Assembly: GCA_000969725.1 (NCBI GenBank) | Contig: JXSR01S046668.1 | Length of the DNA stretch: 26,403 nucleotides | Direction: 5' to 3' (one strand) | Origin: Ophiothrix spiculata | Lineage: Eukaryota; Echinodermata; Ophiuroidea; Amphilepidida; Ophiotrichidae | In this document: positions 9,601-21,600 of the stretch, piece after piece | How positions within the stretch are numbered: the stretch's first letter is position 1 | Layout: each line of letters opens with the position of its first letter | Notes under the pieces: model-generated | What the model saw: the letters and a program-made list of their open reading frames with translations, nothing else | What the model was told of the DNA's origin: nothing | Database searches by the model: none | Program-made: the position numbers and the translations under genes

Positions 9601-12600
9601 TTGATGTTTTGATGGATCATCTGGATCAGGATCTTCCAGAGCCTTCCTAATTTCTGTTACTAAGAGTTGCTTGGTCTTTAGCTTATAAACAATATTTTAA
9701 ATAGCTTGAGGTGATTGGACCTGGTTGGCATCTGTAAACTGCAGACAAAACATACGGCGATCTTCAACTGGACCTTGAGTCTGATGATATTTAACTGCAA
9801 CAAAATGCCAGTACCGTTATAGCTACATTGTTGCGACATGATTTATCTATTTACATTGGTTGTCAAGATTCAGTACTGATATCTGAAATGACCAACAGTA
9901 CTTTGATCTGCATCATTTAATCTTCTTCAGTAACTCTGCAAAAATGTGTGCCCGTTTAAAATTTTGAATGTAGGGTCAAGTTCATCAATGTACAATCAGT
10001 AAGATATTATCCACTGCTGCACAGTAAAGAGTTCATGTTGAAGCAAATTTGTTCGATTTCAAAATTGGGTACCTTTACTTAAACCGCTGTAACTTTTGAA
10101 TGCATTGATCAATTTCAACAAACTAAAATTCTCATGAAAGCTGATTTAATTTGCTATTTATCAAGCATAATTAAAGTTGAAAAACATGAAAAGATTTTCT
10201 GTAAAAAAATCCCTTCGTTGATTAAACTTTAATTTGACTCACCCTGTATATTTTGCTTTTTTACTTAATTTTTTCCCACTTCTTATAGGAAGGCATATTT
10301 TGACAACTCTCCAGTTTTTGTATTCCTTTCTTTGTACTTATTTATGTACCTCGGGAATACTTTTGGTTGTGATACATTGTTGTCAGCTGATGTTCTCCTT
10401 TGAACTTCTGTGAGGTAACATTAACATCATGGGATGACACAAGAACTTTAGTTTCCATTTGGCATGCCCCTCTTTGGGCAAGATGTTCCAGACAGGATCT
10501 AAGTGCAGGCCTTTATCTCTCTTCAGATTTGGTTCATTAGTGTTTATTTAAATAACCTCCAATACTCAGCAAGAAAATCCTTTGCTGCTCCACCCCCACT
10601 CAACTCTCCAGAAGGAGGATGGATGCGATATATGACCCATGTTTGATGTCATTAGAGAGAGAGAGGGGGAGAGCAGTCATTCTGCTGAAGAACTCTGCAG
10701 TGATAGCAGATGAAAATTTCAAAAGTAAATATATGTTTTCAATCCAAAGATGACACATATCACATATGGATTGTTATATTACCAACCAGTTTTATGAAGT
10801 TGCACCAATTCAAGCAAGTTTGACAAAGTTGAAGAGGTGCTTGTGCCATAATAACAAACTGAGGCTGCCATATGACTAGAAAAAGCATCCTTTACTCCAC
10901 ATTTTCAGTGACCTGTTGCACCAATTTCCCCAGTTCCTGCGCCAATGGCGTATCATATGACCTTAGCAAGAGCACTGTTACCAACACAGATGAACTTTCA
11001 TTCTAAATTCAGATAATTTTTAAGTACATTAAAAATTCAGTCCAATGTTCTCTTTTTTGCTTTTTAAGATCTTTTATCCCCACTCTCGCATAATTGCATG
11101 AAAACACTTTTTGTGATATATTTCTGTATTTGCCATTCCAGGGTCTAGAAGAAGGTATTTCTCAAGTGTGCAGAAAAAGCCAAGATGACAGAGGCATCTT
11201 TGCCTGGAATTTCCCTCTAGAAGTTACTTTCAAGAGCACCAATCCATATGGTTGTAAGTATGATTAACTCAAAGATTTAGAGGGGAGATACCAGACTTTG
11301 TATAGAGTCAGAGATACCGGAATTCATTTACTGGCCCATTTAATGGCTTCGTCGGCTGATAATGGACTCAAATTTGGGGTATTCGGGTCCACTCTGTTCC
11401 CGCCAAAATCAACTCCGGGTGCCAAGATTCAGTCGTGCAAAGAGACAAACCAGAGGTTGATTTAAGCCCTTCCCATCATACAGTATAAACGGTCTCTTCC
11501 ACAGCTTACAAACAGCACACTGAGTGAACCAACTGCATAGACTTATATGTAAAACTACTGATGGAAAACTTGCTATAGAAAATTTATTATTTTGTCCAAC
11601 TATGAATGAAAAGGACCTTCAGAAAGAGGATAATCACAGCTTGATATCAATGCAAACAAACCTGAGTTGGACAGAGTTTTTCATTCCCAAAATACAGTTT
11701 GAAATAGAGTAAATTCAAACTGTTTACCATGCAAATGAATGCAGTAGTGGAGTGACCTTGGTTAACATTCCATGGGGTCTACTGGTATGTTGCTTTGTGT
11801 TATGGGAAGGGCTTAAATCACCCTCTGGAGACAAACCATGCAAATAATACTTTACGTGAATGATGTGCCAACCTACACCCAAAGCATGTGTGCGTGTTTT
11901 CAATATTCGAGCATTATGGTAATATGCCATGCATCATCAGCAATAACCCAAATACCCACAGTTTTGTGTCCATGCCGGGATAAAAATGGTTGCGAGTCTG
12001 GTATCTTCTCTGTAAATCTATGGATTAACCCTAACTTCTTTTTCTATTTATTTAAAAACTATCTCCCAGGAAATCACTATGTCAGAAATGCTTGGTTCCC
12101 AATAATTCGGACCATGAATGTATTCAGACTTGGTATACGGGCTAATTTCTTGATTTTGCTTGTTGTAATTTGTTGGATGGTCAGAATTATGAGTTCTGCA
12201 CAGACCTAATGAAGGTAGTGTGTCTACTGCACATATATAGATGTCATTAACACTAACTCCCAAGCGTTTAAATATTATCTCTCGGGGAAATTGACATGCC
12301 CAAAATGCCAAGTTCCCCCCCCCCCCCGATTCAAAATGTGATCTCTGACATCTCAGTCTATAAATGTCCAGCTATGCATGAGTATGGTTTGTCTTGACAG
12401 CATTATAGAAAGATATGAGTATTTCAGCAAATAAACATTTCTGTTGAGCTGCATTTTAGCAATATCTATTATTTTAATTTTTTACAAACAAAATCTGTAC
12501 TATCAAGAATGTAGGGATACATGAGCCTACACTTTTAATGTTTGTTTTCTTTCCTTAAGATTTATTATATGTCCCATTTCAAATGTTGTTTCATTTCAGG

Positions 12601-15600
12601 GCCTAAAATTGTTGTGAGCTGCTATGGTCTTGATGTATTTGGTACGTCTGTAGTCAGGGGATATGGAGCAGTACACATACCCATCACACCTGGAAGGTAC
12701 CGTAAACCGGGGTGACTTTGAACGCCGGGGTGACTTTGAACACTTTGAGTTGGTCAAATTAATCAGCCATTATCTCACTTATCCTTGATGATATATTTTT
12801 TCAAATTAATGAATGAAAAGGGGATACTTTAAGCAATGTTACATCTTAGAGACACTACCGTAGGTTTTGCCAGTTGTTCGTTATAGCCTTATAAATGTGT
12901 TGCCAAATATATAGCAATTTTCATAGGTGGGAAAAATCTCAATGGTTACCATGGTAACAATGATCCAATGAAATTAAAATTAATATGGTTGGATCAGGAA
13001 TATAATAGTTTACAATAATTAATGTAAATAATTTTGTAAATTTCTTTCTTATTCTATATATTGAGAAAAAACGATCCCGGGGTGACTTTGAACGCCTATA
13101 TCTCCCATATAAACGCATGCACTAGCTGGGTAACCAGCACACTTGATTGTTGATTACAGATTTTCAAGTCTAGGACACTGTGTTTGCATTATCACCCATT
13201 TTTGAATTTTTATGATCAAAACAATTGTATTTCTGTGGGATAATGACATTTTCTAGTTCTAGGAATGGATTTATCTCACTTTATTCCAGGAAATTTAAAA
13301 ATATATATCTTACATAACAGCTAGTTCCATAAAAATGTAACATGAGAAAGACCATGCCCCAGGAGGTATTTTGAAAGCAAAATATCAGAAACTTTTCTAT
13401 GTTGAAAATAGAAAAATGGCAAAAGCTGAAAAAAGCGTTCAAAGTCACCCCAGTTTACGGTAATATTGACTTTCATCATCGCTGTTTGATCACCATTAAA
13501 TGAAGAGTTTGTTTCCAAAAGAGCCTAAATCCACTTTTGGTCAAAATTTAGTTATTGGTGCCATAGTGTGTGTAGTACTATAGTAGTAGTTTAATGGAAC
13601 CAAGCCATTTTTCCCAAAAGTTGCTTTCATGGAGTTTACCAGTACACAAAAATCTGAGTTTGTTTCCAAAAGGGCCTAAATCCATAGTTTATTTCCAAAA
13701 GGGCCTAAATCCATAGTTTATTTCCAAAAGGGCCTAAATCCACTCCATAGTGAAAATAAAACTCTCTATAAAAATATAAATTATAAAGCTCTGATTTCCG
13801 TGAGTGGTTTCAGTTTTATCATAGTGCTAATGCCTAACATTTAATGCAGTAAAAACTTGAAAATGATTTTACCATAACAAGGAATAAGTTTTTGCTGATT
13901 TTCTCAGAACTATGAAAAGTGGATTTAGGCCCTTTTGGAAACAAACTCTTCAAATACTGTTTATTTATAGCCAAATGCACATTATTTGTGGCGCTATTTA
14001 TATAAATCAAGTTTCTAGGTTTTAAGAATTTATGGGCCTTAGTTTTGACATTTGACACATGGATAAGGTAAAAGAGGCTAAAATAAAATGTTGTGCATGT
14101 TACATTCACATAATAAATATTCAATTTATGCAATATGCATATTCTGTCGGATGCAGTTGTTGAAGAATTTGGCATACTCATTCATTGTTACTGGAGTGAA
14201 ACTTACTATGCATTGTCTATGGAGTGAACCAATATTTACAAAATATTTTATGCTTCGGCTCTGATTCATTAATATCTTATTAAAATAAAGTTGAAAGACA
14301 CATTTATACACAATATATCAAAGAAATGGGTTGATACAAAACTTAATTTAGCTGCAAAGAGAAATTTTGTAGACTTAGTCATTCACATCCAATGCAAAGT
14401 TTCACACAGGGAGTGACTTGGAACAGCCTCAATTGACCAATCAGAAGACAGGATTCTAGTCTTGTGACATCAGTGCATCCAACAGAATAATTAATTTCAA
14501 ATAAAGAATAGCACCTTCAATTATGAAATCTCAAAATATGGGCTGAAAATGATGTATTTTGATCTAAAATCAGTATTTTTTTCGAGAAAAAATGTGAAAT
14601 TAAATTTTGGAAACAAATTTGAGGGTTCAACACCTAATTCTGGAACTAAATGAACCTATCAGACAGATATCATGGGGGCATTAATGTTCTAGTGCTATAC
14701 TTTGATCAACACTAAATAGGCGGGAATTATGAGGCTTTACTTCATCCACAAGTAAACATAATCCCACAAGTTTACACGTGCGTCGTAGATACTGATGTGC
14801 AGTAGGGCGTATAATGCGCGCTGCGTCTAGTGCACTTGTGTTGCGATCAGCTACGCAGGCGTTTATCTGTATCAATTCACGATGTGAAGAGGTCCGCCTT
14901 TTTGGTGTTGATCAAAGTATATAATAGGGCGGTATTACTCCTATACTCAGCCAATGGACAAAATGCGGCCAAGCAGTTTCAATGTAACAATAGAACATAT
15001 TTGTCTAATACTCAACTTTTAATTTGTATATTAACTATTCAACCTTTAAAAGTCAAAAGCACTTCACTACTGATAGTAACATTGCCAAAGTTGCTTAAAG
15101 AGATACAAGCCACCTAACGCAGCAGATAAAAGACCAAAAATCACTGGTCCAGAAATTTGAGTACATATAGGAATTTTTCGTCAAAGAATGTTTAGAAGGG
15201 TCCAAAGTTTATGTCTGTAAAGTGTAGGAAAATGTAGGTCAGTATTTTTTGAATTACAGACAAAATTTGTACAAAAATGAAGTTTTTTGGTAAACAAAAT
15301 TTGTTAACAGAGTTTTGTGGACAACACAAATATAAAAGTTTTCAGAAATGTAAAGATAGCTTAATCTTGATTAATGGAGTTTGGGCTTTAATATCACCCT
15401 ATGATTTAGACGAAATAAGATGAGTATCAACCTTATTTACATAATTAATTCATAAAATTACCGTAAAAACATTGAAACGACCTCAAATTTTCAATTATAA
15501 TATTGATAAGAATTATCCCGATTGATGGTTTTGTTTCTTTAATTAGCAAAGTGAAGTGTTGCTCTTATGTGTGCCAAATTTGAACTTCGTAGGCCATAAA

Positions 15601-18600
15601 ATGGCTTCAAAAATAACATTTTTAAAACCTGGTTTTATATCAAAAATATTGCTAATACGTAACTATATGTACAACGAATACCAGCCAGGACGATAATATA
15701 TGCGATTAATTCGACCATGGTATAGTCAACAGAGTGATGAAGCGCTCTTTTTCGTAACTGCCCTTTGATTAAAAAAGGACCCATGAACACGATGAATGTT
15801 TTATCAAAAATATAACAATATGAAAAGTAAACTTTTTGTTCAAAATAATGGACATTTAACACACAATTTAATCATGAATTCCCAGAGAGGTTAAGGCAAA
15901 TACTTGCATCAGAAGAAATAAATCTTGCAATTTTTTAATACAAATTCATGAAGTTTGTATTGGAAACACATCATGTAAATCTTTAAAAAAAAATCTGAAT
16001 AAGGGACCGTTCATAAACACTTGTAAGGGGGGGTTGATGCCAAAATGGGTGGGGGCCTGACAATTTTACACCCTCGTAAGGGGGGGGGGAGGCTGAAAAA
16101 ATTACCACAAATTTTCCGGCAAAAACTTGGTTTACATTCTTTTCTATGGGGTTGACCACTAATTTTTGTCGCAAAAAAAGGGGGGGGGGTCGAAATGGGG
16201 GGCCCCGAAAATTTTCCGCTATATTTGTTTTTTTTTTTTGCATCAGGCTCCCACACCCCTTACAAGTGTTTGTGAACTGTACCTAAGTCTAAAATGTTAG
16301 TGTGCTGAGTAGGATATGTGCTTCTGTGATCTTGAAACAAATTTGCATGGGACTTTCACAATGTAACCCCCTCCCCCTTGGAAGCTTATCTTTAGGGAAG
16401 GATACCATGCCAATTTCCAAGATGCAACACACAATCTTGCACTCCTGGCATGACGAAATGATGCAAAATCATATAACATACTATATACAAACATATGAGA
16501 ATTAAAGAGAAAAGAGGAGAACACAACCATCTAATTGGAAAAAGGTGACCTTTGGTGGACATTTTGAAACCAGACTATAGAGTTTCTGGTCACAGCAAGA
16601 AGCCGTAAGCTTATTCCATCATCTCCATAGGCGAAGGACTGAGGTAGAAAAAGCCAGGTCTTATAGAAGAGTACAGACGGAGGTAGAGGCATGTGGAGGA
16701 CCAAAAGGAGTAATCACACGCGTGAATTTGGATGAGGGATAGTAACTAGGAATACGATGTATTACGGAGAGCTAGAGCCAGCTTACTCCAAGTCATGCAA
16801 AATAAAATGGTTCGATTTATTCTTGATTTGCCTCCCAGAAAGCATGTTGGTCAAGAGCAGTTTCACTCCCTCAAGTTCTTAAACATTTAAAACAGGACCC
16901 GGCAACTAAGACTTAAACATATGCATAGTGTCTGTCTTTTACTCCACCGCTCCTTCTTACCTGAGCCAGTTATTTTCAATAACTTCTGAAATCCATTCTC
17001 ATGGCACCAGAGCCAACCGTTTGGACTTTTGGGTCCCTATGGTCAAGGGTCAAACCTCAAAATATGTTTCTACAATTCCGTTATTGACTGGAATTCGCTT
17101 CCAGACAATATAAAAGAGATTCGCAACAAGCTAAGTTTCAAACAGGCTGTTAAGGCCCATCTTGCTAGCTGCTCAAAGACAATGATTCGCATAAAAGCAT
17201 TATGTTGAAGGAATCCAGGATCAAAAGCATCAATTTTTGATAAATCCCAAACGATATGCAAAGATACAAAATGATGAGTCAGCACAGAGTTGTCGTCGTA
17301 GCTGGGGAGGAAGCATGTAACTTTTGAGAAAGCCTTAAAATCGGGATGCCACCTGCTCGGTTAGTTCTACTATTGGAATGTTGAGCAGTATCAGCAAGAA
17401 AGAAAGAAAGAAGAAGTTGATTCAGTTGACATTGTGATCATTTTTAAATTCTTATAGGAACCGAAGAAATTGTCCACCGAATTTTAAGGACATTGGACCA
17501 TAACAGCTAAAAAAAACCAGTTAAATGTACTATAATAACATGAATAATGATCGTCAAATGGTACATAGTTTTGAGCTACGGATCTTTTCTTTGAAACATG
17601 ACTGCATCAAAATAGAACTGCATTTGGACATTCAGGGCTTCATAAGATCTCAAAGTTTTGATCATGGTTTCACTTTCTTAATCAGAGTACAAATGAATGC
17701 AATGCGTCAATGGATTGGTAGAAGAATTGTTCTGAGTAAGACGGGATTAATGAATTGTTGATCTTCCTTTCTAAGGCAAATGGACACATTTGCCTTTAAT
17801 CGGTACGGTTGGTAAAGACATGAGACAGGTCGACAATCATTTTCAGATATGTCTGACAAAGATTACATCCACCGGGTTGATTGCTGGATATCGATGTCAA
17901 AACTTAACAGATACCATATTATTTTTTATAAATTTCTCTCTAGAAAAACATTATCTACCCCAAAGAAATAAATCATCTTGTTTACAAATTCATAACAAAT
18001 TTCTATTATTCAATACATTTTGAGTCGTTAATTATTAACATTAGTCCCATGCAAGTCTCCGTATTATGAAAAGGACAACATAAACATGGGGTAACAATGA
18101 ACATTAATCGATCAAATAACCAATGATCACGAAATTCAATAAGAGATGATACTTACTGAGTAGCATATGCGCCACCTCTTTTAATGCTAAATTTAGACAT
18201 GGTTGAAATTGCGATATTGGTTCACTTTACATTTTTACGTGTAATATCAACATTTTATAAGATATTTCTTTCATTTTTGTACCAAAGGTATAAAATATAG
18301 TAAGAAATACGTCTCAGCCATCAGTATGTCATTTAACGTACAAATTGCAATGACAAGGGAAATGAAAGTTGGTCAATTGTCGAAATTCTTGAAAAATTTG
18401 CATAATTTATGCTAATTTATGCATATTGCCATTTATTATGCCAGGAAAATTGGTCTTATTGGATACCTAGATGTGTCCTCTAAATATTGCAGGTTGAAAA
18501 ATGCTAAGAATGTAAAAAGTAAGCGAATTGTGGTCAAGCTAGTGTCAAATGGCAAAGAACCAAATTTTATGCAAATTCTACGTTAATAAGGCTGTATCTT

Positions 18601-21600
18601 CATTAATATTCATCTACATTTTCCTACACTTCATGTAAGATAACTTCAGATACCATAGAATAATGAAAATACTAAAGATCCTATATGTACCGAAATTTTC
18701 ACTTTTTCGATTTCTAGAGGGATTTTGAATTTTATCTGCTGCGTTAACCCACTTGTTTGAAGAATTCATTGAATTTGGTAAGCAAATTTGATTGATAGGT
18801 AGATAACATCATTTGTATTTAGAGGCTTACCTGACTTGGCGTACTAAGATAACATTTAGCCTTTTTGGGCGGGGAATCCTTTTCAGCCAAAAGAGGAATA
18901 CTTCCCAAGACATTCCCTGTTAAAGCATGCGTAAAAAGAAAGAAAAAAGATAATAGTTTTCCCTGGAAACCAAACCAATAATTGTCGAGAATCATGCATA
19001 AAATAACCTTTTCCAAGTAAGGGACATTTCTTTAAACTAGCCTTTCCCAAGGAAAGGACATTTCTTTAAACTATAAATATTTTAGGGGAAAATTACCCAA
19101 TTTCCAAAATTATGAGTTGAAAATCATGCTAAAATTGTTTTCTGTAACATGCAAATGGATATTTGTTATCTACAAATTTTAAATTTTGTTTGGGTATATT
19201 TAATTTTTTCAGGTCGTACATATACTCAAAAGTAGCTCTCCATGTAGAGTTAAATATCATAGTAAACAACCTTTTGACTAACATGTGACTTTCCTATTTC
19301 AGACACACAAGGACAATTCCAATGTTTGTTCCAGAGTCATCATCCAGATTTCAGAAATTTACCAGGTAATCATCATGCATTTTATTTCAGAAACAGGATT
19401 TATTTGAGATTTTGAAAGCAATGGTGTCAAGAAGTAAGTGCAATATTCTGTCGGACGCAGTGTTGAATTTGGCGTACTCATTCCTTGTTACTGGTGTAAA
19501 ACTTTCTGTGCGATGTCTATGGAGTGAACTGATATTTCCGGAATATTTTAGGTTTCCATTCCGATTCATTGATTTTTTTCTTATACTAAAGATAAAAGAC
19601 ATATTTATGCACAATAAATCAAAGGTAGGAATAGATACAAAAAATAATTTAGCCTGCAAAGAAAAATTTTGTGGACTTTGTCATTCACCTCCAATGCAAT
19701 GTTTCACGCCAGGGAGTAACATGGAACAGCCTCAATTGACCAATCAGAAGACAGGATTCTAGTCTGTGACATCAGTGCGTCCAACAGAATACATATGTTG
19801 AAAGGATAATATATCCAACTGACACCATACTTTTAAGGCCAAATTTATAAAAGGGACAATCATTATATCTATATTTCTACAGCTTTTACCCATACTTCAA
19901 AAAAAGTAAAAAGTAGCAAAAGCTTGCAAGAAAATGGTCCAGCAAGGTAGCAAATGATATTGTTAGTTTTTTCCAAGTAAATGGCTGGTAGACTAATTGT
20001 GTACAATTGTATTCATAAAATTGACCTTTTGCTGCATGGTGACCTGTAGCAATTACTAACATCATACAGTGGAACCTCTTTAACACAAAATCTGTAGGGC
20101 CTCATATTTTAGTTTGTGTTATCAGGACTTTGTGTTATCCATTATTAATTACATACAAATTCAGTGCCAGGGACTTTAAAATTCTGTTTGTGTTATAAGG
20201 GTTTTGGGGTTAAGAGACTTTGTAGTACAGAGGTTCCACTGTAGTAAGATCTTATATGGGTGGCTTATCACTGCTATCAATTCAATTTATTTGCCATATT
20301 TGTGCACTTTAGGAAATTATACTAAGATAAATAATAGATGGGTTATTATTGGCGTTATTGTTATGTATCCTATGCAAACAGAGTGCAAATGACGAAATAT
20401 AATATTTGGATATTTGTGAACAGAACTCAGCTTTTCCAAATGTTAAAACACATCAAAACAATTAATCGTCACCTGACAAAACAATGTGACAACTGTGCAT
20501 ACACATCACACACGTCAGAAGCAGCATGTAAAGTGAATTGTGCATTTTGCAATCAACTTTTTGTAGTTTAAATTCTTGCTTTTGGATTGGCTAGGTTACA
20601 TCTGGGACCATTTGAGTGGTGCTCTGGCAAAATGAGCGGAAATTTGTGATTGAAGATTTTGAATAAATGGCTGCTAAAGTAAAAATATGATGACAAGATC
20701 AAATTTCTTTTTTTGACATAAAACGCATTAATACATCAGTGTTAATCTATACTTTGCGTTTTGAAGGTCAATTATGCCGGGAAGTGCAATTATTTACGGG
20801 CAGTTGATAGCGTTTTGCTATTATACACTATAGTAATCAGTAACTTTAAAAACGATTTGCAACAATATTTTATTGTCAGATTTTGAGTGGACCGTCTTGC
20901 ATTTCGATCTCTAAATGAAAATTGTATAAAGAAAGTATGACATATTATATATCAATCGAAAACTGAGATTATAGAGAATTAAAATACGCCATAAACTCAA
21001 GTTTGAATATCGCGACTTTGCGCTCATTTTGCCAGAGCACCACATATTTAGTTTCAGGTTATACATGGATTAATGCATATTATTTATACAGGAGAAGTGA
21101 GCAGTTGTCATTTCTCCTAAATTGCTTGCATTTTATTTTTGTACTTTGTCTTAATTAACCCTCAGATTATGTAAATTTGATTTTCTATACATGTATTGTG
21201 AGTGAAAATATCATGTAACAGTATTGTTTAAATAACATTATTACACTGACCAATTGTTTGTGGATTTAATTCGTGAATGCGTTGAAGGTAGCGATTACTC
21301 AGTCGTCTCCCACGCAAGCGTACATTTTCAAGGTGAAAATGGTCCGCGTCTACGCTGAAAACTTTTGAGAACACGTTCACGAATTACTGTCACAAACAAT
21401 ACATACGTGTATTTGTTCCGTTTGATCATGTGTAGAACACAAGAGCTTGGGATGTTATCCCATTAATCAATATCTATATATACGTGTTTGATTTTCTCAG
21501 TTGGCTCATGGGTAGAAGGCCAGAGTTTGTAGATGCCAATGTTGTAGCCAGAGGTGAAGGCAGAGAAGGTATGTCATCTCCGAAGAATTTCAGATTCTTG

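Larger units (their letters stand above)
15117..18744. mobile_element. 3.6-kb long-TIR structure with nested insertions
   Basis: The left end ACGCAGCAGATAAAA is exactly complementary to the right end. Inward, GTACATATAGGA (15161-15172 against 18679-18690) and AAGTGTAGGAAAATGTAG (15220-15237 against 18614-18631) lie at matching offsets, so the arms are at least 120 bp and divergent. TA at 15115-15116 and 18745-18746 may be the target duplication. A MITE (16003-16283) and a LINE fragment (16777-17412) lie inside. No transposase recognised. Confidence 0.65.

Noticed and set aside
12701-12707. Alternative exon 4 donor GTAAAC just inside the transposon
   Set aside because: It would add 5 nt to exon 4 and shift the frame out of the conserved [13 protein letters not shown] exon.
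15983-16256. Proline-rich - strand open frames
   Set aside because: They are translations of poly-G runs in the TAA-flanked MITE, in two frames at once, and have no gene-like features.
19412-19762. 116-codon + strand open frame
   Set aside because: It spans family B MITE copy 3, and the frame is not kept in the other two copies.
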